Shown in pieces: positions 16,862-24,440 of a stretch of DNA of 64,000 nucleotides. Origin of the DNA: Gammaproteobacteria bacterium (GTDB lineage Bacteria > Pseudomonadota > Gammaproteobacteria > JAJFKO01); contig JANQRR010000003.1 in NCBI GenBank assembly GCA_028284465.1, positions 1 to 64,000 of the forward strand, written 5' to 3'. Each line of letters starts with the position of its first letter. Position 1 is the stretch's first letter. The notes under the pieces are model-generated. The model was not told where the DNA came from. It saw only the letters and a program-made list of their open reading frames with translations, and made no database searches. A program made the position numbers and the translations under genes.

Positions 16862-17065
16862 ATGACAGAATTCTATATACCTGGACCAACATTTGATCGT
16901 TTGCATGAAATAACAGATGCAGCAGATGACACCCCTTACTTTGAAACTACTCAAGACGTTGCTACTCAAGTAGCCTTAATCGTACGAAACGGTTTGTTGC
17001 GTCTTCATGATGCGTATGACATGGTTGAACGTATAGAGGATGAGTTATATGATGAGTTCAATTAA
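16862..17065 (+). CDS. EF-tail small protein right after a terminator
   Basis: A 67-residue protein ending VERIEDELYDEFN. ATG 16862 comes five bases after the terminator T-run and has no ribosome site. ATG 16826 in the same frame has GGGGAGAGGGG before it but lies within the terminator stem, adding 12 hydrophobic residues. How it is expressed is unclear. Confidence 0.5.
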   Translation: MTEFYIPGPTFDRLHEITDAADDTPYFETTQDVATQVALIVRNGLLRLHDAYDMVERIEDELYDEFN

Positions 17066-17240
17066 AGACCACATTTTTAACTTTGCTGACGATTATGCAT
17101 ATAGTGCCACGCGCGATACTGTAAACATGTATCCTCGATTGCAACTTACAAATCAATTGGTCTATGCTACTGCTGCTTATATCTCTGCAAAAGATGATGT
17201 TATAAGACTCGTGTTAAGAGAAAGCATCAAAAATGATTGA
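17052..17240 (+). CDS. EF-tail-like small protein
   Basis: About 62 residues (starts at 17049 or 17052), inside the end of the previous gene. It ends VIRLVLRESIKND, a degenerate version of the pattern. The next gene starts at 17233 within its last codons. Confidence 0.55.
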   Translation: MSSIKDHIFNFADDYAYSATRDTVNMYPRLQLTNQLVYATAAYISAKDDVIRLVLRESIKND

Positions 17241-17391
17241 ACAATTGAATTATATATTAACTGCACGGATTGCTGATTTATTAGCATTTCCAGGCACAAT
17301 GATGTTTATGAAATTTGATCATCGAATGAATTCTGATTTACATTTATTGGTGGATGATGCTTTAGAAAAGGAATGGGATGAACAGAGTTAA
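17233..17391 (+). CDS. EF-tail small protein (EW variant)
   Basis: A 52-residue protein ending LLVDDALEKEWDEQS, with Trp in place of Phe. Starts 8 bases before the previous stop and overlaps the start of thyX, whose AAAAGGAATGGG ribosome site is encoded by its Glu-Lys-Glu codons. Confidence 0.55.
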   Translation: MIEQLNYILTARIADLLAFPGTMMFMKFDHRMNSDLHLLVDDALEKEWDEQS

Positions 17392-18034
17392 ATTAATCGC
17401 ATATACACAGACTGACGAATACGGCCCTATCGAGCCAGAGCTACCACAAGCTCTTATTGCGTATTGCGCACGCGTGTCGAATCCAAGTAATCAAAATAAT
17501 CACGACACTGCGGAAAAACTTCTCCAATACTGCATGAAACATAAACACTGGTCTATCTTTGAGATGGTTAACATATGCTTGGAGATAAATACCACACGCG
17601 ATATTGCCAGACAAATTCTTAGGCATCGCTCATTCCATTTTCAGGAATTTTCACAGCGATATGCTGACCCTACAGAGCTAGGTTATCAGATTCGCGAGAC
17701 TAGACTACAAGACACCAAAAACCGCCAGAACAGCTTTGAAACGGATAATGAGAGGCTGATTAAATCTTGGGAGTTCAAGCAAGAGCAAATCATGCATGAG
17801 TGCAGACTTGCTTATCAATGGGCTATAGAAAATGGCATTGCAAAAGAACAAGCCAGAGCTGTTTTACCAGAAGGTTTAATATTGTCACGCATGTACATGA
17901 ATGGTACATTGCGAGATTGGATTCACTATTGCCAATTGCGCATGGGTGAAGAAACGCAAAAAGAACATCGTGAGATTGCAGAAGATGCTTGGGAAATCAT
18001 TAAGCCGCTATATCCGTTCCTCGGTCAAGGATAA
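17378..18034 (+). CDS. thyX: ThyX, flavin-dependent thymidylate synthase
   Basis: Makes dTMP from dUMP using FAD, NADPH and methylene-tetrahydrofolate. 218 residues, the usual ThyX length. The family signature RHRx7S is present at residues 82-92 (RHRSFHFQEFS), followed by QRY. The C-terminal RAVLPEGLILSRMYMNGTLR holds further substrate-binding positions. It lies immediately before the ribonucleotide reductase, forming a nucleotide-supply pair. T4 itself uses the unrelated ThyA-type enzyme. Confidence 0.95.
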   Translation: MNRVKLIAYTQTDEYGPIEPELPQALIAYCARVSNPSNQNNHDTAEKLLQYCMKHKHWSIFEMVNICLEINTTRDIARQILRHRSFHFQEFSQRYADPTELGYQIRETRLQDTKNRQNSFETDNERLIKSWEFKQEQIMHECRLAYQWAIENGIAKEQARAVLPEGLILSRMYMNGTLRDWIHYCQLRMGEETQKEHREIAEDAWEIIKPLYPFLGQG

Positions 18035-18224
18035 AATTTATAAAACTCTTGAAGATAATGCTGAAGCAAAAATGATGATAAGACCAACAGAAATTATTTG
18101 GCGTGTGTCTTATGATCGAAAGAATGTTCTGGAACAAGCTATAATAGATGAATTTAAACGCGATCCCGAAACTAGAAACAATAACGGAGTACTAGATGGA
18201 CTTATATCAACAGTATATTCATAA
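17985..18224 (+). CDS. EF-tail-like small protein between thyX and nrdJ
   Basis: About 79 residues from ATG 17985, overlapping thyX by 50 bases and nrdJ by 29. The pattern VLEQAIIDEF is internal and is followed by an extension. The downstream ATG pair near 18072 is an alternative start. Its 3' part contains the GGAG that serves nrdJ. Confidence 0.45.
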   Translation: MLGKSLSRYIRSSVKDKIYKTLEDNAEAKMMIRPTEIIWRVSYDRKNVLEQAIIDEFKRDPETRNNNGVLDGLISTVYS

Positions 18225-20088
18225 ATCACGATATGCAAGATTTTTACCCGATAAGAAACGCCGCGAACATTGGCAAGAAACTGTCAAACGATATATTGAA
18301 TTTATGCGTGCTCACGTTACTAAAAATCATAATGAAGCGATAAAACCTAAAGACTGGATGGAATTAGAAGAAGCAATAACCAGTCATGAAATAATGCCTT
18401 CCATGCGTGCGATGATGACAGCTGGTCCTGCACTGCTACGAGATAATACAGCTGGTTATAATTGTTCTTACGTTCCCGTTGATGATCCTAAAGCTTTTGA
18501 TGAAGCAATGCACATTTTGATGTGTGGTACTGGTGTTGGTTTCTCTGTTGAACGCCAGTTTGTCAATAAGATGCCAGAAGTACCAGAGAAGATTTTCCCA
18601 TCAGATTTAGTAATTAATGTAAAGGACAGCAAAGAAGGCTGGGCTAAAGCTTTCCGTATGCTCGTTTCTATGCTCTATGCTGGCGAAATTCCTACTTGGG
18701 ATATGTCTAAGGTGCGTGGTGCTGGTACGCCTCTGAAGACGTTTGGTGGCCGCGCATCTGGTCCAGAGCCATTGGAAGATTTGTTTCGATTTACGATTGC
18801 GTTGTTTCGTGGTGCGGCTGGTCGCCGATTGACATCTATCGAGTGTCATGATCTTATGTGTAAAGTTGGTGAAGTTGTTGTGGTTGGTGGCGTTCGAAGA
18901 TCAGCAATGATTTCTCTTTCGAATCTTTCTGACGATAGAATGCGACACGCAAAAATTGGATCTTGGTGGGAAACACATGTACATCGTGCTCTCAGTAATA
19001 ATAGTGCTGTTTATAATGAGCGTCCTGATATTGGCTTATTCATGGAAGAATGGAAAAGCCTATACGAATCTAAGTCGGGGGAACGTGGAATCTTTAATCG
19101 TGACGCGAGTCGCCGTGTTGTTGAACAAAACGGACGCCGAGATCCCGAATGGGAATGGGGCACGAATCCCTGTTCCGAGATTATCCTTCGACCTAATCAA
19201 TTTTGTAACCTTACGGAGATCGTTGCACGATCAACAGATACGAAGCAGTCTTTGGAGAGAAAGGTTCGACTAGCCACAATTCTTGGTACGATTCAATCTA
19301 GCCTAACTCACTTTCCTTACTTGCGTCGAGCCTGGACGCGCAACACCGAAGAAGAGCGATTGCTTGGTGTTAGCATGACTGGCATCTTTGATTGTCCGTT
19401 GATTAATCATGTTAGTAAAGATAGTGAAGAATTGCTGGATAGCTTGAAGCAAATTGCGATCAAGGTTAACAAACAGTACGCTAATGCAATGGGCATACCA
19501 CAATCAGCTGCTATCACGTGCGTCAAACCGTCAGGTACAGTAAGTCAGCTTACTGATTCTGCTTCTGGTATCCATCAACGTCATGATCCGCATTACATTC
19601 GTCGAGTCCGTGGCGACATGAAAGATCCATTGACGCAATTCTTGATTGAGAAGGGCGTACCGCACGAACCAGACGTAACTAAACCAACATCCACAATGGT
19701 GTTCAGTTTTCCTAAAAAGGTTCCCAAGGGAGCTGTATGTCGTGATGACATCAATGCTCTAGAGCACTTGGATGTGTGGTTGATGTTCCAACGTCATTGG
19801 TGTGAGCACAAGCCAAGCGTTACCATCTCAGTGAAAGAACATGAATGGATGGAAGTTGGCGCATGGGTGTACAAGAATTTTGATGAAGTCTCTGGTATCT
19901 CGTTCCTTCCATATGATGGTGGTTCTTATCGCCAAGCTCCGTATGAAACTATCGATAAAGCTAAATATGATCAGCTAGTTAAAGAATTCCCAAAGGATAT
20001 TAACTGGTCTGAATTTAACGAAGAATTAGATATGGTTGAAGGCATACAGGCTCTTGCCTGTACTGGTGCCCAAGGGTGCGAAATATGA
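18196..20088 (+). CDS. nrdJ: Class II (B12-dependent) ribonucleotide reductase
   Basis: Reduces ribonucleotides to deoxyribonucleotides with an adenosylcobalamin radical. 630 residues, shorter than the Lactobacillus leichmannii enzyme (about 740). Catalytic landmarks align with that monomeric class: YNCSYV (Cys90), NPCSEI (Cys326, Glu328) and FCNLTE (Cys337), with the same 11-residue spacing between the last two Cys. The tail CTGAQGCEI supplies the redox-active Cys pair for the reductant, possibly the glutaredoxin at 26.4 kb. GGAG lies before ATG 18196. No small subunit is present, which agrees with class II. Confidence 0.9.
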   Translation: MDLYQQYIHKSRYARFLPDKKRREHWQETVKRYIEFMRAHVTKNHNEAIKPKDWMELEEAITSHEIMPSMRAMMTAGPALLRDNTAGYNCSYVPVDDPKAFDEAMHILMCGTGVGFSVERQFVNKMPEVPEKIFPSDLVINVKDSKEGWAKAFRMLVSMLYAGEIPTWDMSKVRGAGTPLKTFGGRASGPEPLEDLFRFTIALFRGAAGRRLTSIECHDLMCKVGEVVVVGGVRRSAMISLSNLSDDRMRHAKIGSWWETHVHRALSNNSAVYNERPDIGLFMEEWKSLYESKSGERGIFNRDASRRVVEQNGRRDPEWEWGTNPCSEIILRPNQFCNLTEIVARSTDTKQSLERKVRLATILGTIQSSLTHFPYLRRAWTRNTEEERLLGVSMTGIFDCPLINHVSKDSEELLDSLKQIAIKVNKQYANAMGIPQSAAITCVKPSGTVSQLTDSASGIHQRHDPHYIRRVRGDMKDPLTQFLIEKGVPHEPDVTKPTSTMVFSFPKKVPKGAVCRDDINALEHLDVWLMFQRHWCEHKPSVTISVKEHEWMEVGAWVYKNFDEVSGISFLPYDGGSYRQAPYETIDKAKYDQLVKEFPKDINWSEFNEELDMVEGIQALACTGAQGCEI

Positions 20089-20312
20089 TGTGTTGGATTG
20101 CTTCTAGTTATGAAAATAATGCTCCTATTAATATGGAGCATTGTATGTGGTTTAGTCGTGAACACCATTCCAAAAACGAATTTGATGATACTTCAATAAC
20201 ATTTTGGATGTTACATGGATTTACAAGTTGGGAATTTCCGTCTACAGAAATACGTGATCAACAATTTGAAAAAATTAAAGCAAAAATGAATGATGTAGAA
20301 ATTAAGGAATGA
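20085..20312 (+). CDS. Unknown 75-residue protein
   Basis: ATG 20085 overlaps the nrdJ stop. Rich in Trp, His and Phe (MEHCMWFSREHHSKNEF, ITFWMLHGFTSWEF). No membrane span; ends acidic. Function unknown. Confidence 0.55.
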   Translation: MMCWIASSYENNAPINMEHCMWFSREHHSKNEFDDTSITFWMLHGFTSWEFPSTEIRDQQFEKIKAKMNDVEIKE

Positions 20313-20338
20313 GGTTGTGAAATTAACCGGAGTACTAT

Positions 20339-20542
20339 ATGGAAATATTAACAGAAGTCGTTAAGGCAATTGATAATCAAGTTTCGGACAACGAAACAAA
20401 AGTTGATATCTACAAGGAATTGATTCCACACTTGAGATGGCATGACATTGATGTAGCCGAATCGTTGCGTGAAGAAAGCGAAGCGTATGCAGAAGCGTAC
20501 GAACGAATATTAGACGAGGAAGATTCATCTGACGACGAATAA
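20339..20542 (+). CDS. Unknown acidic 67-residue protein
   Basis: It has its own ribosome site (CCGGAG). Strongly acidic C-terminus (ERILDEEDSSDDE), helical throughout. Last plus-strand gene before the minus-strand operon. Function unknown. Confidence 0.6.
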   Translation: MEILTEVVKAIDNQVSDNETKVDIYKELIPHLRWHDIDVAESLREESEAYAEAYERILDEEDSSDDE

Positions 20543-20559
20543 CTCATAATCCAAACGGA

Positions 20560-20596
20560 CAAGGCGAGGCATATTAAAAAAATGACCATCGCCTTG
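20560..20596. terminator. Inverted repeat between converging genes
   Basis: CAAGGCGA (20560-20567) and TCGCCTTG (20589-20596) form an 8-base-pair stem; GG/CC at 20568-20569 and 20586-20587 can add two more around a mismatch. The A-rich loop is long. It sits where plus and minus transcripts meet, so a two-way terminator is plausible, though no T-run follows. Confidence 0.4.
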
Positions 20597-20602
20597 ACTG
20601 CT

Positions 20603-20824
20603 TCAATGAATGGGTGTTCGTCCATTGATTATACACTTTTCGAAACGCAACTGCCTATCAAGAACGACAGTACCTTTATGGAGTACTTTACAATCTTGAA
20701 TTTTCTTTTGGCTTACTTCGTCTCTGTTTTGATATTCAATTTCCAATGCAGCTATTAAAACAACAATTGACAAAACTAATGCAACCAATACACCACATGC
20801 AAAAAATACTTGATCTTTCGTCAC
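20603..20824 (-). CDS. Small single-span membrane protein
   Basis: A 73-residue protein with one strong span at about residues 8-28 (FACGVLVALVLSIVVLIAAL), then a charged tail with two Cys. Last gene of the minus-strand operon; overlaps the upstream gene by 4 bases. Confidence 0.6.
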   Translation of the reverse strand: MTKDQVFFACGVLVALVLSIVVLIAALEIEYQNRDEVSQKKIQDCKVLHKGTVVLDRQLRFEKCIINGRTPIH

Positions 20825-21024
20825 GATAATTCACTCCGACGTTGTCGAAATGCTTTCATGGCAATCTTGTTACCATATTCCATTTCTTTTTGGTGTGCCA
20901 TCCAGTGGAGATAAATCATGGCTTCTTTATCTTCCATCTTTTTAGCTACAGCACGAAAAATTTCATCTGTTGATGCCACTTCAGCCATTAGACCAAGTGA
21001 GATATCATCAAAACTACCTGACAT
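20821..21024 (-). CDS. Unknown 67-residue helical protein
   Basis: Soluble and helical, with MAEVASTDEIFRAVAKKMED and a basic end. Adjacent to both neighbours with no gap. Function unknown. Confidence 0.6.
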   Translation of the reverse strand: MSGSFDDISLGLMAEVASTDEIFRAVAKKMEDKEAMIYLHWMAHQKEMEYGNKIAMKAFRQRRSELS

Positions 21025-21294
21025 TTACTTTTCCTGGTTATAGGCATCCCTGATGGCTTCAAAGGCTTGCATGCCTTGAAAATCAGTGTACGCAGGATGC
21101 GAGTTAATTTCGTTGCGTTCTGCAACACTTTGTTGTTGTGCTTTGATTTTACTAGCTACGTGTGCTTGTCTTATAAGTTCGTTTTTGTACATACTTAGTT
21201 GAAAATCAGAGACAAACTGTTTTGGATCTTTGGACCAAAAGCACAACCAAGCTACGCGTAAATAAAGGCCCACACAATGTAATCTAGTTTTCAT
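21025..21294 (-). CDS. Unknown 89-residue protein
   Basis: A short hydrophobic N-terminus (VGLYLRVAWLCFW) may contact the membrane; the rest is charged and helical. Overlaps the upstream gene by 11 bases. Function unknown. Confidence 0.55.
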   Translation of the reverse strand: MKTRLHCVGLYLRVAWLCFWSKDPKQFVSDFQLSMYKNELIRQAHVASKIKAQQQSVAERNEINSHPAYTDFQGMQAFEAIRDAYNQEK

Positions 21295-21613
21295 TGTTCA
21301 GTAACTCGTTTAATAGCTTAGCTGATTGTTGCCGCGACCAAACTTTGTAACCTGTCACACACGAATCGAGATCTTCGAATTCAACTTTGGCTTTGCTCTT
21401 TTGGAGAACGTAACCATGATGAGCCATAAACGTCAAAAAGAAATCCACAACATAAACGTGGCCTTCCATGCGTGCGATGTTCTTAGTATACTCACAATCC
21501 TTTGGTTTCATGTACGCATGCATTGCTTCAAACAGATCTTTCTGATCGTGCAAATCTTTCATGCAGTCAGGCAAATGTTTTTCTGCTTTCAGAAAGTCTT
21601 TAAGCGGCTTCAT
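21284..21613 (-). CDS. Unknown 109-residue protein
   Basis: Helical and charged, with three Cys (PDCMKDL, KDCEY, DSCVTGY). No recognised domain. It begins within the end of the upstream zinc-finger-like gene. Confidence 0.6.
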   Translation of the reverse strand: MKPLKDFLKAEKHLPDCMKDLHDQKDLFEAMHAYMKPKDCEYTKNIARMEGHVYVVDFFLTFMAHHGYVLQKSKAKVEFEDLDSCVTGYKVWSRQQSAKLLNELLNNEN

Positions 21614-21743
21614 CGTCCTTGCCTTTGCAATTCTTACGCATTTCTTTGCGCGACTTGTCGTTATTTAGGGCCAACATACCGCAATAGGGACACATGGCCC
21701 ATGCCAAAAAGCGTACGTTAAATGTGTGTTTTTTATCAGACAT
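21600..21743 (-). CDS. 47-residue CPYC protein
   Basis: It starts at ATG (minus) 21743 and overlaps both neighbours. It contains MCPYCGML, a zinc-knuckle or redox CxxC, plus one later Cys. Basic tail. It could be half of a zinc ribbon. Function unknown. Confidence 0.5.
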   Translation of the reverse strand: MSDKKHTFNVRFLAWAMCPYCGMLALNNDKSRKEMRKNCKGKDDEAA

Positions 21744-21918
21744 TGAAGATATTCATAATAATGACAATCCATCCGTATACTATTACAAATGGAATGCCGA
21801 CGATTGTTGTTGCAACAAATGCTGCTAGTTCTATTGGCATGTTAGTGAAACCAACAAGCAAACCAGCACATCCTGCAATAAAGCCACAGAATTCAAATAG
21901 TGGATTTCTGTCTATCAT
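21736..21918 (-). CDS. Small two-span membrane protein
   Basis: About 60 residues from the second Met (minus 21918). Two hydrophobic spans (FCGFIAGCAGLLVGF and FVATTIVGIPFVIVYGWIVI) with a short turn. Minus-strand operon member; function unknown. Confidence 0.55.
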   Translation of the reverse strand: MIDRNPLFEFCGFIAGCAGLLVGFTNMPIELAAFVATTIVGIPFVIVYGWIVIIMNIFNV

Positions 21919-22153
21919 CACAAACCTCACTTACAGCATTACGTAAGATCGTGTATGCAGTTTCAAGGCGGTTGCCAGTTTCGCGACGATATCCATCCTT
22001 GGTTTCAATGATGTACCATTCTAGACCAAAGATGTCTGTTGAGTTGCAAGGCTTGATGGCTTTCCATTCTTCAACAAAGCCAATGACTTCGCCGTTTTCC
22101 TTGCATGGCACACGCCAATTGAGCTTCATGTTTTCCATCTTAGGGACGGGCAT
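21893..22153 (-). CDS. First gene of the minus-strand operon
   Basis: A soluble 86-residue protein with KLNWRVPCKENGEVIGFVEE and a helical C-terminus. The ribosome site AGAAGGAA and a consensus promoter lie just upstream on the minus strand. No recognised family. Confidence 0.6.
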   Translation of the reverse strand: MPVPKMENMKLNWRVPCKENGEVIGFVEEWKAIKPCNSTDIFGLEWYIIETKDGYRRETGNRLETAYTILRNAVSEVCDDRQKSTI

Positions 22154-22185
22154 GATTACGTTCCTTCTGATATCCGAATAGCGGC

Positions 22186-22214
22186 TTTATCGCACACATA
22201 GATAGTAGTGTCAA
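22186..22214 (-). promoter_or_regulatory. Phage consensus promoter, minus strand
   Basis: On the minus strand, TTGACA (22209-22214), 17 bases, then GATAAA (22186-22191) preceded by TGC. The leader that follows contains TTCGGAT and GAAGGAAC, as in the plus-strand members. It drives the 22153-20603 operon and shows that the motif is not a local repeat of one strand. Confidence 0.8.
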
Positions 22215-22236
22215 GCAATAATATGAAAGGCACTAC

Positions 22237-22623
22237 ATGTGGATCTATCAAAACGATCCGTTCACAGAAGAAATGATAGGAGACAATGTTGGCTTTGTTT
22301 ATCTCATAACGAACAACACCACTGGTATGATGTACATTGGTAAGAAATTATTTACCAAATCAAAAATATACCAAAAGAACAAGCGCAAACGTCGCAAACG
22401 TGTTGCATCAAATTGGGAAGAGTATACTGGTTCAAACAGTATACTGAATGAAGACATTGAACAAGGCCACAATATCTCAAAAGAAATTTTGGTATTGTGC
22501 TCGTCAAAAGGATGGATGAGCTACCATGAAACACTCGAAATTCTCAGTCGCGGAGCATTACAAGATGATAAATACTACAACAACTGGATCTCCTGTCGAA
22601 TCCAAGCCAGTCATCTCAAGTGA
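22237..22623 (+). CDS. GIY-YIG family nuclease
   Basis: A 128-residue putative endonuclease. The GIY-YIG signature appears as GFVYLITNNTTGMMYIGKK, with Lys-rich positively charged stretch next (KNKRKRRKR) and SNWEEYTGSN and SHLK segments typical of phage Seg-like proteins. It may be a homing-type nuclease or a DNA-processing enzyme; no intron is associated with it here. Confidence 0.8.
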   Translation: MWIYQNDPFTEEMIGDNVGFVYLITNNTTGMMYIGKKLFTKSKIYQKNKRKRRKRVASNWEEYTGSNSILNEDIEQGHNISKEILVLCSSKGWMSYHETLEILSRGALQDDKYYNNWISCRIQASHLK

Positions 22624-22633
22624 GGAAATAGCA

Positions 22634-22774
22634 ATGAATTTACACGAACTAAAGATTTGGATTGATGGATTTCAATCCGCATTAAAAGACGGACAACCAA
22701 GTAAAGAACAATGGAAAGCTGTGATCGACAAAATCCAATCAGCCACAGATGCTTCAACAAAGAGTTCTAAATGA
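22634..22774 (+). CDS. Unknown 46-residue protein
   Basis: It starts at ATG 22634 behind TGAGGAAA and overlaps the next gene by 4 bases. Helical and soluble (LHELKIWIDGFQSALKDGQ). Function unknown. Confidence 0.55.
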   Translation: MNLHELKIWIDGFQSALKDGQPSKEQWKAVIDKIQSATDASTKSSK

Positions 22775-23415
22775 TAAAAGGCGACGATCTTTACGAAGAA
22801 CGCACACAAAAACTAGAAGGCTCTGTTGACGATAAGTGGTGGTGGCAAAAACATGATACTGGTGCCTGGGAAGGACCAGTGAAAGATTGGAACACATCAC
22901 ACTTCAAAATGTACGTTGAACCCATTCATAATAAAGGCACTGTTGTTACTGCCGGTGGTAACATGGGTTTATACACTAGAGTTTATTCTGAATTATTTAG
23001 ACGTGTTTATGTTTTTGAACCAGATCATTTCAATTTTCATGCATTGGTTCGAAATAATTTGGCAAACAACGTATTTTTCTTTCGTGCTGCCTTGGGCGAC
23101 AAGCCAGGATGGTGTAGCGTAGATCCTAGTAACGACACCAAGAATACAGGCATGCATAAAGTTCGTACTGATAGTGGTGGGATAGTTCCTGTCATGACAA
23201 TTGATAGTCTTGAGCTAACAGAATGTGATCTCATCCAACTTGACGTAGAAGGATTCGAGCATCGCGTTTTGTCTGGCGCAGTGAACACAATTACTCGCTT
23301 TGGACCAACGGTTGTCACTGAAGGCAATCATGGTGATGGACGTAAACTAATGACTGCATTAGGATACGAATCAACAGAAGCATCCAAAGCAGATTTCATC
23401 TATAGGAGAAAGTAA
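22771..23415 (+). CDS. FkbM-family methyltransferase
   Basis: SAM-dependent O-methyltransferase of 214 residues. Visible elements: the glycine-rich SAM site (TVVTAGGNMGLYTRVYSELF), an acidic strand end (RVYVFEPDHFNFHAL) and the FkbM C-terminal signature DLIQLDVEGFEHRVLSG. FkbM enzymes usually methylate sugars. With the glycosyltransferase at 26.7 kb it might modify a glycan or nucleobase sugar. Confidence 0.85.
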   Translation: MIKGDDLYEERTQKLEGSVDDKWWWQKHDTGAWEGPVKDWNTSHFKMYVEPIHNKGTVVTAGGNMGLYTRVYSELFRRVYVFEPDHFNFHALVRNNLANNVFFFRAALGDKPGWCSVDPSNDTKNTGMHKVRTDSGGIVPVMTIDSLELTECDLIQLDVEGFEHRVLSGAVNTITRFGPTVVTEGNHGDGRKLMTALGYESTEASKADFIYRRK

Positions 23416-23558
23416 TGAACGAGCAGAAAGAAGGCTGGATTTGTCCAGTCTGTAAAACTGTCAAAGCACCTGATCAAAAGAAGTGCAAACCATGTAGTAA
23501 AGCACTCAAACAAGAAAGCGATCAGCAAGACAGTAAACAACTACTAATGGAAGCTTAA
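23415..23558 (+). CDS. 47-residue zinc-ribbon protein
   Basis: It starts at ATG 23415 (one-base overlap) with GGAGAAAG upstream. The two pairs CPVC and CKPC are 15 residues apart and fit a rubredoxin-like zinc ribbon. The acidic/Gln tail is likely disordered. Function unknown. Confidence 0.65.
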   Translation: MNEQKEGWICPVCKTVKAPDQKKCKPCSKALKQESDQQDSKQLLMEA

Positions 23559-23939
23559 ATGAAAATTTTGATATGTGGAACACAAGGCTCTGGCAAGTCA
23601 ACGCTTGCGGAGCCTTTTTCGAAACTGCTTGGTGGTGTGTGGTTGAACGAAGAAGCGATTTTGAAGCACTACAATGCGTCATCTGGTATTGCTACCAAGA
23701 TGCGCTATCTAGCAGATGGTGTAGTGTTGGCGGGCAAAATTCCTGTCATAGATTGTACATGTTCGTATGATACACATAGGGAAATCATTGATGCAGATTA
23801 CATCGTGTGGATGGATGCTGTGGATCGTAACGAGTTTGAGCCGTTGACCAAGTACAACTACCATGTTACCGAGTGGTTTGATGATACGCACACGCAATTG
23901 TGCAGTGTAGTGAAATCTTGGATGGAACGAAATGTTTAG
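23559..23939 (+). CDS. Small P-loop kinase
   Basis: A 126-residue nucleotide-kinase-like protein. Walker A is GTQGSGKST at about residues 7-15, with the conserved VIDCTCSYD (strand and lid) and DYIVWMDAV (Walker B-like). Related T4-like phages carry an adenylylsulfate-kinase-like protein next to a small nucleotidyltransferase, which is also the arrangement here. Substrate unknown. Confidence 0.75.
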   Translation: MKILICGTQGSGKSTLAEPFSKLLGGVWLNEEAILKHYNASSGIATKMRYLADGVVLAGKIPVIDCTCSYDTHREIIDADYIVWMDAVDRNEFEPLTKYNYHVTEWFDDTHTQLCSVVKSWMERNV

Positions 23940-24180
23940 ATGGGACGAGCCAACAACAATCATGGTTGGTGCATGGGAAACTTGGACAGATAAAGATACT
24001 GCCAAGTTTCGTGAATTACACAAACAAACTGGCCAAGTTGCCATTTACGTACACAACTACAAAGAATGGCATGAAATTTCTCAAGTGATCGATGGCAAAT
24101 TGACGGATGCTGGTTTTTCTTGGCAAGATGATTTCATTGTCGAAAACATGCCTAATATTAACGATGTATGGGTGAAATAA
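23932..24180 (+). CDS. Degenerate nucleotidyltransferase-like protein
   Basis: 82 residues. IMVGAWETWTDKDTAKFREL followed by HKQTGQVAIYV aligns with the start of phage cytidylyltransferase-fold proteins (GRWQPWHDGHRALF...TGQV). The HxGH catalytic motif is replaced by TDKD, and the usual YGRDVGY end is missing after MPNINDVWV. The protein is probably catalytically dead or re-purposed. Overlaps the kinase by 8 bases. Confidence 0.6.
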   Translation: MFRWDEPTTIMVGAWETWTDKDTAKFRELHKQTGQVAIYVHNYKEWHEISQVIDGKLTDAGFSWQDDFIVENMPNINDVWVK

Positions 24181-24359
24181 TGTTGTACGATAGTACTAGC
24201 AGCAGAATTTCGACAAAAGTTGATAGTGGCGTATATGAACAATATAAAGACAATTCTTTTATGACGCGTGCTGAACAATGGTTTATGCCATGGGGTGGAA
24301 ATATGTTCATTGTTATTGAAGAAATCGAAAGAAGTCTCAAATTAGAATTCAACGGATGA
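24180..24359 (+). CDS. EF-tail small protein
   Basis: A 59-residue protein ending IVIEEIERSLKLEFNG, a good example because the next gene has its own promoter and leader, so the Glu-Phe end is not needed as a ribosome site. Overlaps the upstream stop (AATG). Confidence 0.6.
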   Translation: MLYDSTSSRISTKVDSGVYEQYKDNSFMTRAEQWFMPWGGNMFIVIEEIERSLKLEFNG

Positions 24360-24380
24360 TTCGGGCGAAAGTCTGATCAT

Positions 24381-24406
24381 ACATTATACTGCTACTGGTA
24401 TAATGT
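24381..24406 (+). promoter_or_regulatory. Extended -10 promoter within a perfect inverted repeat
   Basis: ACATTATAC (24381-24389) and GTATAATGT (24398-24406) are a perfect 9-base inverted repeat. The right arm holds TGGTATAAT, an extended -10 box, about 37 bases before the pstS start. No good -35 box is seen. The symmetry suggests an operator or a promoter reading both ways. Confidence 0.6.
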
Positions 24407-24440
24407 TAATAGTGATGTGAACAGTGAAAAGGAGATTACT

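Noticed and set aside
18196..20088. Class I ribonucleotide reductase (NrdA)
   Set aside because: No NrdB subunit nearby, the length and Cys spacing (90, 326, 337, C-terminal pair) match the monomeric B12-type enzyme, and there is no N-terminal ATP-cone of NrdA type.
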